DNA of 64,000 nucleotides from a bacterium (GTDB taxonomy: Bacteria > UBP6 > UBA1177), in contig JAGCUA010000009.1 in NCBI GenBank assembly GCA_017963125.1, positions 62,001 through 126,000 on the forward strand, given 5' to 3'. The position numbers and the translations under genes were made by a program. Under the pieces are notes generated by a model. The model was not told where the DNA came from. It made no database searches and worked only from the letters and a program-made list of their open reading frames with translations. Shown here in pieces: positions 1 to 8,835 of the stretch. Within the stretch, counting starts at the first letter, position 1. Each line of letters opens with the position of its first letter.

Positions 1-1661
1 TGCATGATGTAGGGAATGTCGTAGAGTTTGTCGCCTGCAAAAACGCGGAGCGCTGCACCTTCAAGATCGGGGGTAAAGTGGAATGAAACGGTTTTGATGC
101 CTTCATTCTCTTCAACTTCCGGATTTATTTCTGCAGCAAAAGGCTCGACAGGATCGCGCCAGAAAACGGTCATCGGGTCGCCGAGCATGATGATCGACTT
201 TTTCGTCCAGGTCCAGCTGTCCTTGTTTACGACCGGAACATTGATGTTCACCATCTGTATCGGCGGATTGAAAGTGTCGCTCTGCGGCATGCTCAAGTGG
301 GCGAAAATGTAACTTTCTCCGATCACGGAGTAGGGGAATGCGAACATATTTTTCATCATTTCGTCAATGAACTGGCTGCCGCCGGCGATTCCCAGACCCG
401 TAGTAGTATTGCCGAGATAAACTATCGCACCGCCTTTCGGAGCGTTCATTAATTTTTCTCCGGCAGAATCTTGTTTGACAAACTGACCTGCTTCGCATGC
501 GCAGCTCAAAAAGAACGGGAGAGTATCGTTTTCAAGCTCGTACGCCATCGTTCCTGAGAAATCGCGGTCGGGGTCGTCACCCTGTTCGCAGGTGAGGAGC
601 CATGTCGCGCCGTGTCCGCTGTGTACGATGAGGTTCATGCCTTCTTCGATCGCAGCCTTTTCATTGTCGTTGTCCAGATATCCGGCTGTTCCGTTGCCGG
701 GGAAAGGTGTCGATTTGGTGTAAAGCTTTTTGATTGAATAGTTCGCCGGGATCTGGCTTATGGTTTTTCCTTCGGTCTCAAAGTAGTATCCGGAGTTTAC
801 CTTTATGCCCGAAAGTTCAGTTGCAATGTTTGTAAGAAGAAGCGATTTCGTCGTGTGAGCCGTGTTGAAAGCGGTATAATGTTTTACAAGTTTTGAAAAA
901 TAAAGTTCAGCTTCCTCGACTGTTGAAACTGAGATCCTGCCTACTGCGATATTGGCTACAAGAATGGGGCTGTCTTCGTCTTCGGCATAGGTTCCGTTGC
1001 CGTTGAGATCCCAGTTGCTGAAGTCGGCGTAGTAAAGGTCGCTGTAGAAATCGTCGGTGTAGTCTGCGATTCCGAGCGGAAGTTCAAAGTGGTCGTGGAC
1101 CTTTCTTGACGGAATATCTTCGATGTCGCCTCCTAAAACAAGGTATCTGAGTCCTTCGACAGACATAACGTAGTCTTTTATCGCCTTCTGCGTGTCATTC
1201 ATCGGATCATTGTCGTCGCAAACTGCGTTTTCGCATATATCTTCAACAGTGACGACTTTTGTAATTATTCCGGTAACTGTGTGGAAATCTGCGAATTTTT
1301 TGAAAACTTCGGCAAATTCGGCTCTCGTTACTATCAAAGCATCGGTTTTTGTATCGAAATCGGGACTCGGTTCAACGACGACAGTTGTCTCTTTGACAGG
1401 ATCGTCATTGCTTTCGTCCGGATCTTCATTGTTTTCATCAGGATCTGCATTAGGATCATCCTGGCTTTCTCCGCCGTCAGGATCCTCTTCAGCCGGTTCC
1501 GTATCTGTTCCGTCGCTATCAGGATTCTCAGCATCAGAAGACGTGTCTGCCGTATCATCCGTTTCGTCGCCGGGTTTGGTGATTTTTTTAGAATTTTCAC
1601 CGCATGAAATCATGAAAAAACATAAAACTGCACATAAAATCAAAAGTGATTTTTTTAACAT
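1..1661 (-). CDS. Gingipain-like (C25 family) cysteine peptidase lipoprotein, 3' end outside window
   Basis: The reading frame is open from an ATG at 1661 to the left edge, at least 553 codons. GGAGGA lies just upstream. The start has a lipoprotein signal peptide (MLKKSLLILC..) with a lipobox ending MISC, then a long Asp/Glu/Asn-rich linker (about residues 25-85). The folded part carries the two C25 landmarks: a Gly-His-Gly motif (HSGHGATW, His350) and, about 40 residues on, SCACEAGQF, in which Cys389 aligns with the catalytic Cys of gingipains. The spacing fits family C25. The protein is probably an outer-membrane-anchored or surface peptidase. The 3' end, where an Ig-like or sorting domain could sit, is not visible. 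It is downstream of the fusion protein at 1879-3771 on the same strand but separated by 217 bp of hairpin-rich sequence. Confidence 0.8.
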   Translation of the reverse strand, partial: MLKKSLLILCAVLCFFMISCGENSKKITKPGDETDDTADTSSDAENPDSDGTDTEPAEEDPDGGESQDDPNADPDENNEDPDESNDDPVKETTVVVEPSPDFDTKTDALIVTRAEFAEVFKKFADFHTVTGIITKVVTVEDICENAVCDDNDPMNDTQKAIKDYVMSVEGLRYLVLGGDIEDIPSRKVHDHFELPLGIADYTDDFYSDLYYADFSNWDLNGNGTYAEDEDSPILVANIAVGRISVSTVEEAELYFSKLVKHYTAFNTAHTTKSLLLTNIATELSGIKVNSGYYFETEGKTISQIPANYSIKKLYTKSTPFPGNGTAGYLDNDNEKAAIEEGMNLIVHSGHGATWLLTCEQGDDPDRDFSGTMAYELENDTLPFFLSCACEAGQFVKQDSAGEKLMNAPKGGAIVYLGNTTTGLGIAGGSQFIDEMMKNMFAFPYSVIGESYIFAHLSMPQSDTFNPPIQMVNINVPVVNKDSWTWTKKSIIMLGDPMTVFWRDPVEPFAAEINPEVEENEGIKTVSFHFTPDLEGAALRVFAGDKLYDIPYIM

Positions 1662-1798
1662 TGTGATTCCTCCAACACAAAAAACGGCGGCATTATAGTC
1701 GTTTTTTTTGCCGCCGCAACTCTTTTCGACGGCGGAAATCGTTCTTGTCGACGCCGCCAGATTGTGTCGTTTAGGTTCGACGCGCCGGAAATCAGGAT

Positions 1799-1836
1799 CG
1801 TTATACCGTTATTCCGTTATAACGTTATTCCGACGG
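1799..1836. repeat. Short direct and inverted repeats in intergenic region
   Basis: GTTATTCCG occurs twice (1808-1816 and 1824-1832) at a 16-bp interval, around the perfect 10-bp palindrome CGTTATAACG (1815-1824). A separate GC-rich inverted pair, CGGCGGCA and TGCCGCCG, lies nearby at about 1685-1717. Role unknown; transcript ends or protein binding are possible. Confidence 0.4.
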
Positions 1837-1878
1837 CGCGAATCGGTAATTACGATAATAACGATAAAGAAAAAAGGA

Positions 1879-2604
1879 TTAAAACTCGAAAACGAGGCCG
1901 AATTCGAAGTTGTTTTTCATTTTGTTGGAGAGGTCGAAGCTCTTGTTTCTCCAGAAATCATTGATTTTCTCGAATTTGTATCCGACGAAAAGACAGGTGT
2001 TGACAACGCCGTTTTCCTTCATTTTTTTCGACGAAGAAGGATCCATCCAGTTGAGCGAGAGCATTAAACCGATTGTTCCGTGAAGTCCGAATGTTCCGCC
2101 GTTTTCGGTCGTGCTGCCGCCGTCGCGGACCCACCACGGATAGTAGTCGATGCCGCCTGCAATGTAGGGATAAAGCGGAAAATCGTAGACCGGACGCAGT
2201 TTGAGTTCAGCCTTGAGCGGGATGAAGTGCATCGTCGTTCTGTCAGTGCTCCTGGTGCCGTCGGAGCGCATTGCACGTCCTTTGAACCTCGTATATCCGA
2301 TACCGCCGATGAATGTTATCCTGATGTATGGAGTCGGTATGGCCAGACCGAACGTGAACGAGGGGAGCCAGCGGAGCTGAGGACCGGCAACATCTTTGAA
2401 GGGAGTTCCGTTTATTTCTGAATCGATCTGCGGGTAGTAGATAAGGTTCGTAAAACTTGCTTCGCCGTGGATGGCGTTTCCTCTTGTCTTTGCAGAAAGA
2501 TCATGGGCCGGAACGGTCAGAAGCAGGACGAAAAAGAGTGCAAGAAGTGCTTTCCTGCTCGATTTAAAAGCGAAAAATGCAGATAAAAACAACCATGAAA
2601 TCAT
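1879..2604 (-). other. Possible internal translation start yielding a separate exported barrel protein
   Basis: Inside the fusion frame an in-frame ATG at 2604 is preceded by AGGAAGG with a 6-nt gap (AGGAAGGATACTCATG). The product (241 aa) would begin with a hydrophobic segment and a signal-peptide-like stretch and consist of the barrel-like domain alone. Whether it is used as an independent start cannot be told from sequence. Confidence 0.4.
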
Positions 2605-3771
2605 GAGTATCCTTCCTAAAACTGTTGTAAAAAACCAAGCTGTGACCACAAGCGGCATGAGAATCGTTCTTGAAGCTGCCCTGAGCATCGGGGAATCTTT
2701 GATTATTTCAGCCGGATAGCTACCATATTTGTAGTAAGCCGCGATAAATCTTTTTCCAAGTTCGAAGTTGGATAAAACAGAATCGCGGAATTCGCGGAGA
2801 AGTTCTACGCTCGGGTGGAAGTAGCTGCCGAAACCGGCTGTTGCGACGAAGCAGAATCCGCCGTCGTCCTTTCCGCCCTGTGATTTGTAGTTGCTCCAGA
2901 AACCGTATGTCGTGACTGAAGATGCGTCAACGGAGATCGAAGCCTCTTCGTCGCTGTTTCCCGCGAGATCTTCTGCAGTTACTTCAACGGTGTATGCCCG
3001 GCTGCTTGATCCTTCGTCGTTGTTTATGAACTCGTATCCGTCTTTTCCTTTGACGGTGAATTCCCAGATCTGATTGTATTTATCAGAATCTACTATTGAA
3101 TCGTATTCGAGAGTCGTCTGCGTTTCGGTATCTTTGCTTTTGAAAATACCGGTGACTTTTGCATGATATACGCCGATTTTTTCTTTCGACGAACCGTCTT
3201 CCGTGCTCGGAGGAGTGACTCTGACGAGCATCTGCTGGTTGCCGCCTTCGACTTCTATCGCTGAAGGCGCTTTTGGAGGTTTGTTGTCGAAAGTCACTTT
3301 TATCGTTTTTTCGGCGTATTCGGGAACTGAAGAAGAGTTGTCATCATCGACGTCGTCATCGTCATCATCCTCGTCATCGTCGTCGTTGTTCGACGAAGTG
3401 TCGAGTTCGATTCTCACTCTTATTGTATAAGTGCCGTCGGCAGCCGATTTGTCGTCGGAATCTTCAAGCGACCTTGTGTTTTTTATCGCATTGTAAAGCT
3501 CTTCTCCGGCAAGCGAAAGGGAATTGTCGATGCTTAAAAATCCGCTGTCGGCGACCGTTGAGTCGAAAGTTTTTGTTTCGCCGTCTATGTCGACCTGAAG
3601 GTAAGCCTTCTTCACAAGATTCGGTTTCGGCAGATCATAGTAAAATTTGAGCGACCCTGCGAAATTCAGACTTGCGTGTCCGGGTTCCGCCTCTACATTT
3701 GTCAGATAACTTTCGGCAAAAAGCATCGAGCTGCACAGAATGAGCAGAAGAAACGTAATTCTTTTAATCAT
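1879..3771 (-). CDS. Secreted fusion: Ig-like region, CFI-box domain, then outer-membrane barrel-like domain
   Basis: 630 aa. The ATG at 3771 is chosen over one at 3798 because it starts the signal peptide (MIKRITFLLL..LFAES), follows a GGGGAT site, and overlaps the asd stop by 8 bp. Residues about 20-125 look Ig/FN3-like. About 126-144 is an Asp run coded by GAT/GAC repeats. A second Ig-like part follows. Near residue 304 comes FCFVATAGFGSYFHP and then an LR-rich segment, the pattern of the CFI-box domain, which normally lies close to the C-terminus before a membrane helix. Here the frame continues: hydrophobic segments, a second signal-peptide-like stretch (SSRKALLALFFVLLLTVPAH, then DLSA), and about 220 aa rich in alternating aromatic residues ending in FGLVFEF, typical of an outer-membrane barrel. 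An internal ATG at 2604 has its own ribosome-binding site. Confidence 0.7.
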   Translation of the reverse strand: MIKRITFLLLILCSSMLFAESYLTNVEAEPGHASLNFAGSLKFYYDLPKPNLVKKAYLQVDIDGETKTFDSTVADSGFLSIDNSLSLAGEELYNAIKNTRSLEDSDDKSAADGTYTIRVRIELDTSSNNDDDDEDDDDDDVDDDNSSSVPEYAEKTIKVTFDNKPPKAPSAIEVEGGNQQMLVRVTPPSTEDGSSKEKIGVYHAKVTGIFKSKDTETQTTLEYDSIVDSDKYNQIWEFTVKGKDGYEFINNDEGSSSRAYTVEVTAEDLAGNSDEEASISVDASSVTTYGFWSNYKSQGGKDDGGFCFVATAGFGSYFHPSVELLREFRDSVLSNFELGKRFIAAYYKYGSYPAEIIKDSPMLRAASRTILMPLVVTAWFFTTVLGRILMISWLFLSAFFAFKSSRKALLALFFVLLLTVPAHDLSAKTRGNAIHGEASFTNLIYYPQIDSEINGTPFKDVAGPQLRWLPSFTFGLAIPTPYIRITFIGGIGYTRFKGRAMRSDGTRSTDRTTMHFIPLKAELKLRPVYDFPLYPYIAGGIDYYPWWVRDGGSTTENGGTFGLHGTIGLMLSLNWMDPSSSKKMKENGVVNTCLFVGYKFEKINDFWRNKSFDLSNKMKNNFEFGLVFEF

Positions 3772-4786
3772 TTTTATCCCCGAATATTGTTTCAGCAATT
3801 CTTATAGCGTTGTATGCGGCACCTTTCCTGACGTTGTCGGCTACGACCCATGCGGAAAGATAATTTTTATGCTCGCGCCCTTTACGCAATCTGCCGATGA
3901 AAACTTCGTCCCGGCCCGAAGAATCGATAAGAGTCGGATACAGAAGCTGTTCGATATCGTCCATGAGGACCATTTCTTTGTTTTCTTTGATCCTGCGGTG
4001 GATCTCGTTGATGCTGCACTCTTTTTCAAGCTCGAACCAGACAGTTTCGGCGTGCGAATAGAAGGTTGGAACGCGGACTGTCGTGACGTCTATGTCAAGA
4101 TCCGGCATAGAAAGGATTTTCCGCGATTCATTTATCATTTTTACCTCTTCCTCGCAGTAGCCGTCTTCGTAGAAAGGACCGATCTGCGGAATGAGGTTGA
4201 AAGCTATTCTCTGAAGGAAGACTTCCGGTTTCGTTTCCTGGAATGAGAAAAGCGCCGAAACCTGTGAGCGGAGCTCTTCGATCCCTTTTTTGCCGGCACC
4301 GCTTACACTCTGGTAGGTGCTGACGACTACTTTTTTTATACCGAAAAGTTCTTCGATTATTTGAAGAAACGGAACGAGCTGGATCGTCGAGCAGTTCGGG
4401 TTGGCGATGATCTTCGATTTCGTGGTTTTGAGGATTCCGCCGTTGACTTCCGGAACGACAAGCGGAACATCGTCATCCATCCGGAAAGCAGAACTGTTGT
4501 CAACGACTATCGCGCCGGCATTGACGAAGTGTTTCGCGTAATCGAGAGCTACACCGGCTCCTGCGCTGAAAAGAGCCAGATCCACCGGATGTTTTTCGAT
4601 TTCCTTTTCATTCAGCGGAATCACGTCAATTTCCTTGTTTTTGTAAGTCACCGTGAGACCAAGCGAATTGTCGCTCGCAAAAGGGTAGAGTTTATCGATC
4701 GGAAATTTTCTCTCTTCAAGAATCGTAATAAATTCAAGGCCGACGAGCCCTGTCGCACCGACTATCGCAACATTCAAAGGTTTCAT
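3764..4786 (-). CDS. asd: Aspartate-semialdehyde dehydrogenase
   Basis: 340 aa, usual length. It reduces aspartyl phosphate to aspartate semialdehyde, the branch point to lysine/diaminopimelate, threonine and methionine; dapB, the next lysine-branch enzyme of this set, is at 6541. The N-terminus has the NADP-binding GATGLVG (residues 10-16). The catalytic Cys132 sits in NPNCSTIQ, and GAGKKG and a conserved HAETV follow. The ATG at 4786 has GGAGGAAAT before it. A TATAAT-like -10 box reads on the minus strand at 4811-4816, with only a poor -35. The 3' end overlaps the next gene by 8 bp. Confidence 0.96.
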   Translation of the reverse strand: MKPLNVAIVGATGLVGLEFITILEERKFPIDKLYPFASDNSLGLTVTYKNKEIDVIPLNEKEIEKHPVDLALFSAGAGVALDYAKHFVNAGAIVVDNSSAFRMDDDVPLVVPEVNGGILKTTKSKIIANPNCSTIQLVPFLQIIEELFGIKKVVVSTYQSVSGAGKKGIEELRSQVSALFSFQETKPEVFLQRIAFNLIPQIGPFYEDGYCEEEVKMINESRKILSMPDLDIDVTTVRVPTFYSHAETVWFELEKECSINEIHRRIKENKEMVLMDDIEQLLYPTLIDSSGRDEVFIGRLRKGREHKNYLSAWVVADNVRKGAAYNAIRIAETIFGDKND

Positions 4787-5017
4787 ATTTCCTCCTCAAC
4801 AAAAAAACCGATTATATAAGCAATTAGCGTTCCATTGAAATAATTCAACAGAATCAGATAGTTGTATTTATATCAAAAATGACAAAAAGACAAATTGCCA
4901 CATTGACAGGAGCTTTTGATGTGAAAAGAAAAAAATTTTTTTAATGGACAATTTTTCCCTGATAGTGTAAAAACCCGCGTTTTGATTTGTTTGTAACGTT
5001 TTTTATAGGAGAGAAAA

Positions 5018-5413
5018 ATGAGTGAAAAAATCAGAGTTCTTATTGCAAAACCGGGTCTTGACGGTCACGACAGAGGTGCAAAATTTGTTGCAAGAGCACT
5101 TCGTGATGCCGGAATGGAAGTTATTTACACTGGTTTGAGGCAGACTCCGGAAGCGATCGCAAACGCTGCGATCCAGGAAGACGTCGATGCAGTCGGTCTT
5201 TCGATTCTGAGCGGCGCGCACAATACGCTTCTTCCGAAAGTTGCTGAACTTCTCAAAGAAAAGAACGCTCCTGATATTCTTGTTTTCGGCGGCGGCGTTA
5301 TACCGGAAAGCGACATTCCTTTCCTCAAGGAAAACGGCATAAAGGCGGTCTTCACTCCCGGAACGACTTCTGAACAGATAGTCACCTTCCTTACCGACAA
5401 CATCAAAAAGTAG
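5018..5413 (+). CDS. Cobalamin-binding subunit of methylmalonyl-CoA mutase type
   Basis: 131 aa, a stand-alone B12-binding domain. DGHDRG (residues 15-20) is the DxHxxG signature whose His17 is the lower ligand of cobalt; SILSGAH and FGGGVIP complete the Rossmann-like cobalamin fold. In the family this is either the C-terminal half of the large mutase chain or a separate small subunit that pairs with a catalytic chain. No catalytic chain lies in the window, so the partner must be elsewhere. The start follows TAGGAGAG. It stands alone, with 109 bp before gpsA, which has its own promoter. A related carbon-skeleton mutase, such as isobutyryl- or ethylmalonyl-CoA mutase, is possible. Confidence 0.88.
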   Translation: MSEKIRVLIAKPGLDGHDRGAKFVARALRDAGMEVIYTGLRQTPEAIANAAIQEDVDAVGLSILSGAHNTLLPKVAELLKEKNAPDILVFGGGVIPESDIPFLKENGIKAVFTPGTTSEQIVTFLTDNIKK

Positions 5414-5465
5414 TTTAAGACCTTTCTTACATTCCATTTTCAATTATTTCGGTGTTTTTTTCAAT

Positions 5466-5493
5466 TTGACTAAATTCTGAGTATCGCTAAAAT
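5466..5493 (+). promoter_or_regulatory. Sigma-70-like promoter before gpsA
   Basis: TTGACT (5466-5471), 16-bp spacer, TAAAAT (5488-5493), 29 bp before the gpsA ATG. Confidence 0.65.
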
Positions 5494-5522
5494 TTCAGGT
5501 TTTTTGTCGGAGGTTGTTCGCT

Positions 5523-6548
5523 ATGGTAAAAATAGGTGTTGTATCAGCCGGAAGCTGGGGCACGGCGCTGGCGGGAATGCTTGCTGAAAAGCAGTATGAG
5601 ACTGTGATCTGGGCGCGTGAAGCCGAGATCGTTGAATCTATAAATTCGGAACATGAAAACAAACTTTTCATGCCGGGAATAAAGCTGCACGAATCTTTGA
5701 AGGCTGTTGCCGACATCAAAGACGCTGTCATCGGAAAAGATCTTGTCGTTATTGCGACTCCTGCTCAGCATATCAGAAAGTCGATAGAACAGATTTCTTC
5801 AATTATTTCCGAGAAAACTTTCATTGTTTTAGCTTCGAAGGGAATTGAAAATTCGACTCTCAAAATGATGTATCAGATCGCCGAGGAGATCCTTCCGCCG
5901 GCACTTTACAAAAATATTTTCGTCATTTCAGGGCCTACTTTCGCCCGTGAGCTTGCTATGAAGATGCCGACATGCGCGGTAGTTGCAGGAAAAAACTCTG
6001 AAGATATCGGCAAAATACAGAATTTCTTTAATTCGCCTTACATGAGGATCTATACTTCGAGAGACGTCGTCGGAGTCGAGCTCGGCGGTTCTCTGAAAAA
6101 CATTTTTGCAGTCGCAATCGGTGTTCTCGAAGGACTCAAAATGGGGAAAAACACGCAGGCCGCGGTTATCACGCGCTCAATAGCAGAGATGACACGTCTC
6201 GTTATTGCGATGGGCGGTAACCCGAGAACTATCGCCGGCTTAAGCGGAGTAGGCGATCTCGTTCTCACCTGCACGGGAGACCTCAGCCGCAACAGGCAGG
6301 TCGGGATCAGGCTCGGCCAGGGTGAAAAAATCAAGGATATTCTCGATTCGATGATCATGGTCGCTGAAGGTGTTCCGACGACTGCTTCCGTTCACGATCT
6401 TGCGGCTAAAATGAATGTCGAAATGCCGATTATGGAAACGCTTTACGATGTTCTTTACAAAGATGCTGACATTAAGGAAAGCATTAAAAAACTTATGTCG
6501 AGAAGCCTCAAAGACGAGCTTCTTTCATACGGGGGCGACAATGATTAG
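5523..6548 (+). CDS. gpsA: Glycerol-3-phosphate dehydrogenase [NAD(P)+]
   Basis: 341 aa, family length. It makes sn-glycerol 3-phosphate from dihydroxyacetone phosphate for phospholipid synthesis. The N-terminal dinucleotide-binding motif reads VSAGSWGTALA; the Ser replaces the first Gly of the usual GxGxWGTA. GGSLKN carries the expected catalytic Lys, and GLSGVGDLVLTC and SRNRQVG are family signatures. The ATG at 5523 is preferred: a TTG at 5514 abuts the GGAGG ribosome-binding site and is too close to use it. It heads a run with dapB, a PilZ-like gene and a sensor gene, and its stop overlaps dapB by 8 bp. Confidence 0.95.
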   Translation: MVKIGVVSAGSWGTALAGMLAEKQYETVIWAREAEIVESINSEHENKLFMPGIKLHESLKAVADIKDAVIGKDLVVIATPAQHIRKSIEQISSIISEKTFIVLASKGIENSTLKMMYQIAEEILPPALYKNIFVISGPTFARELAMKMPTCAVVAGKNSEDIGKIQNFFNSPYMRIYTSRDVVGVELGGSLKNIFAVAIGVLEGLKMGKNTQAAVITRSIAEMTRLVIAMGGNPRTIAGLSGVGDLVLTCTGDLSRNRQVGIRLGQGEKIKDILDSMIMVAEGVPTTASVHDLAAKMNVEMPIMETLYDVLYKDADIKESIKKLMSRSLKDELLSYGGDND

Positions 6549-7287
6549 GATCCTTCTCAGCGGTGCGGCAGGAAGAATGGGAAAGGCCATTTCCGAGACG
6601 GCAGAAAACTATCCCGATATAAAAATCACTCACAAAGTCGATGTCGTTCAGGATTTCGAAAATATAGAAGAAATTGCAGGAGACGATGTCGATATCGCGG
6701 TCGATCTGAGTTCGCGTGAAGGCTTTAAAAAAGCTCTTTCCTGGGCAGAAAATCACAAAAAGCCGCTTGTTGTCGGAACGACCGGACTTACAGAAGAAGA
6801 TCATGCCGCGATAGACAAGGCTGCAAAGGAAATTCCCGTGCTTCAGGCTTCAAATCTTAGCAGAGGCGTCAACATAATGTTCGAGATCCTCCGCACTGCC
6901 GCGGCATTCACTCATGATGCAGATATTGAAATAATCGAGATGCACCACAATAAAAAGAAGGATGCTCCGAGCGGAACTGCGCTTGAAATGGGAAAGATAA
7001 TCTCCGAAATCCAGTCGGAACGCGCTCTTTCAAGGCGTGACGGCAGGAGCGGCATGGTCGGGGCAAGAGAGGCGGACGAAATCGGCTACCACGCGATCCG
7101 CTGCGGAGATGTCGTCGGCGAACACACGGCGGTTTTCGGTTTTGCTGGTGAAAGGATCGAGATTTCGCACAAATCTGGAAGTCGTTCGGTTCTGGCTGAA
7201 GGTGCTTTGAGCGCGGCGCGTTTTCTTGTCGGAAAAAAAGCGGGAAGATACTCGATGCGTGATGTGGTAACGGCAGAAAAGGGTTAG
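6541..7287 (+). CDS. dapB: 4-hydroxy-tetrahydrodipicolinate reductase
   Basis: 248 aa. NAD(P)H-dependent step of lysine/diaminopimelate synthesis. GAAGRMG (residues 8-14) binds the cofactor. HHNKKKDAPSGTA holds the catalytic His135/His136 and Lys140, followed by the substrate-binding SGTA. GTTG (79-82) is also family-typical. The ATG at 6541 lies inside the end of gpsA (ATGATTAG), so translation is likely coupled. Adjacent genes gpsA and dapB serve envelope precursors: phospholipid and peptidoglycan. Confidence 0.96.
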   Translation: MIRILLSGAAGRMGKAISETAENYPDIKITHKVDVVQDFENIEEIAGDDVDIAVDLSSREGFKKALSWAENHKKPLVVGTTGLTEEDHAAIDKAAKEIPVLQASNLSRGVNIMFEILRTAAAFTHDADIEIIEMHHNKKKDAPSGTALEMGKIISEIQSERALSRRDGRSGMVGAREADEIGYHAIRCGDVVGEHTAVFGFAGERIEISHKSGSRSVLAEGALSAARFLVGKKAGRYSMRDVVTAEKG

Positions 7288-7290
7288 AAA

Positions 7291-7632
7291 ATGGAAGACG
7301 ATATTATAAAAATAGAATATAAAAAATTTTCGAGTTTCCTCAAAGATCACATAAAAAGTCTGAGCCGGGGATATTTGTTTATGATTTCCGACGAAGAGCA
7401 CTCTGTTGGTGAAAAATTTGTGTTTTCAATAGAAGTTTCGGCTCTCGGAAAACCGCTTTACGCTGAGGGGAACGTGATTTTCGTCGGTGAAAACGAAGCC
7501 GGAGAGAAAGGGATCGGACTTGAGTTTTCTTTTGACGGTGAAAGTCGGGAAATTATAAACGAAAAATTAAAGGAAACTGTTATAAATAAGTACGGAACAG
7601 TCTGGGGAACGAGACTTTCCGCATTATTTTAA
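7291..7632 (+). CDS. Small PilZ-like domain protein
   Basis: 113 aa, acidic, no signal peptide or membrane segment. The strand pattern and the end (VGENEAGEKGIGLEFSF) resemble the GxGxxF strand of PilZ domains. The N-terminal RxxxR and D/NxSxxG motifs needed for c-di-GMP binding are not clear: only SRGYLFMIS near residue 30 recalls them. It may be a non-binding PilZ variant. It begins 3 bp after dapB and ends 12 bp before a sensor kinase, so probable co-transcription suggests a role in signalling. Compare the better PilZ match at 53691. Confidence 0.55.
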   Translation: MEDDIIKIEYKKFSSFLKDHIKSLSRGYLFMISDEEHSVGEKFVFSIEVSALGKPLYAEGNVIFVGENEAGEKGIGLEFSFDGESREIINEKLKETVINKYGTVWGTRLSALF

Positions 7633-7644
7633 TTGGAGAGCCAT

Positions 7645-8826
7645 ATGTTGAAAGGAACATACTGTGTTCTTGACGACGAACAGGATTTTCTTACCGTTGC
7701 GTCAGGCGCATTTAAAAAATTCCTGCCCGATATGCAGGGAGTTTTCACGACTGATCCTGAGGAGGCGATCAATCTTGCAAGAAAGGATAACCCGGTCATT
7801 TTCATAATCGATATCGTGCTCGGCGGAAAGACCGGCATGGAAATTTATCAAAGGATTTCAGCTGTTTCTAAAAAAGTAAGAGTCATTTTTGTTACCGGTG
7901 ACGAAAATTTTGTCAACGACGAGAACATCAAAAACCAGATCCTTCTCGAAGGAAGTATCGACCTGATGGAAAAGCCGGTAAAATGGCATGAACTTGCGAT
8001 AAAAGTGAAAAATAACATGCAGCTTCTCCTTTATCAGTGCAACCTTGAAGACATTATCGCGGAGCGCACGCAGCAGCTTATCCACGCTGACAGGCTCGCA
8101 ACTGTCGGAACAATGGTGAGTTCGATAATCCATGAGATAAATTCCCCGCTGACTTTTATAAAAACCAATCAGGAAATGTGCAAATACGCTTTTGGCAATA
8201 TCAAAAAGGCCGGTACTTATGAAGAGGCGCTTTCGATATTCGAACGCCTGATAGTTCCGAGTGTCGATGAGTCGATAAAGGGAGTAGAGCGCATTGAGGA
8301 CCTGCTTAATTCGTTCAGACGTTTCTACAAACGTGAGGATATTGTAAGTGAGGTCGATTTCAGCGAGCTTTTTGCCGAAGTCAAAAATCTTACTTCATAC
8401 AACATCAGGCGCAGTAATATAAATTTTGTCATTGAAATCGCCAAAAATGTGCCGAAAAAGATAATCTGCAAGAAGCAGGAACTTATCCAAGTCATTACGA
8501 ATGTCGTCAACAACGCCGTCGATGCCTTTGAGGAAATTGCAGATACATCAGCCAAAAAAGAGCTCAAGATAGTCGTTTCAGGAAGCAGCTCCATGGTAAA
8601 TATCGTTGTCTCGAACAACGGTCCCGAAATTCCGAAATATGTTGTTGAAAGGATCTTTGAGCCGTTTTTCACCACGAAAACAGCTGAAAAAGGAACCGGG
8701 CTGGGACTTGCGATATCGAAGCAGATACTGAAATTCATGGGCGGCACGATGTATGTTGAAAACAAGAGCAAAAATAATCCGACAGTCGATTTTATAATAA
8801 CGATTCCAACAACTTACAATGGATAG
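7645..8826 (+). CDS. Response regulator receiver-histidine kinase hybrid
   Basis: 393 aa. N-terminal receiver domain with acidic pocket Asp10/Asp11, phospho-acceptor Asp56 (IIDIVLG) and Lys110 (MEKPVKW). A short coiled link leads to a HisKA dimerisation box with phospho-His163 (SIIHEINSP), then an ATPase domain with N box NVVNNAVDAF and G box GTGLGLAISK. No membrane segment, so cytoplasmic. A receiver placed before the kinase suggests control by another phosphotransfer protein. The ATG at 7645 is chosen with GGAG 6 nt before it; a TTG at 7633 would lie in front of that site. No dedicated output regulator is adjacent, but the preceding gene is PilZ-like. Confidence 0.88.
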   Translation: MLKGTYCVLDDEQDFLTVASGAFKKFLPDMQGVFTTDPEEAINLARKDNPVIFIIDIVLGGKTGMEIYQRISAVSKKVRVIFVTGDENFVNDENIKNQILLEGSIDLMEKPVKWHELAIKVKNNMQLLLYQCNLEDIIAERTQQLIHADRLATVGTMVSSIIHEINSPLTFIKTNQEMCKYAFGNIKKAGTYEEALSIFERLIVPSVDESIKGVERIEDLLNSFRRFYKREDIVSEVDFSELFAEVKNLTSYNIRRSNINFVIEIAKNVPKKIICKKQELIQVITNVVNNAVDAFEEIADTSAKKELKIVVSGSSSMVNIVVSNNGPEIPKYVVERIFEPFFTTKTAEKGTGLGLAISKQILKFMGGTMYVENKSKNNPTVDFIITIPTTYNG

Positions 8827-8835
8827 CGGGGTGTT

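Noticed and set aside
3340..3393. Trinucleotide repeat as a phase-variable or CRISPR-like array
   Set aside because: It is a coding run of GAC/GAT for Asp in an acidic linker, irregular and in frame; length changes would only alter linker length.
5018..5413. Complete methylmalonyl-CoA mutase
   Set aside because: Only the B12-binding domain is present; no catalytic chain in the window.
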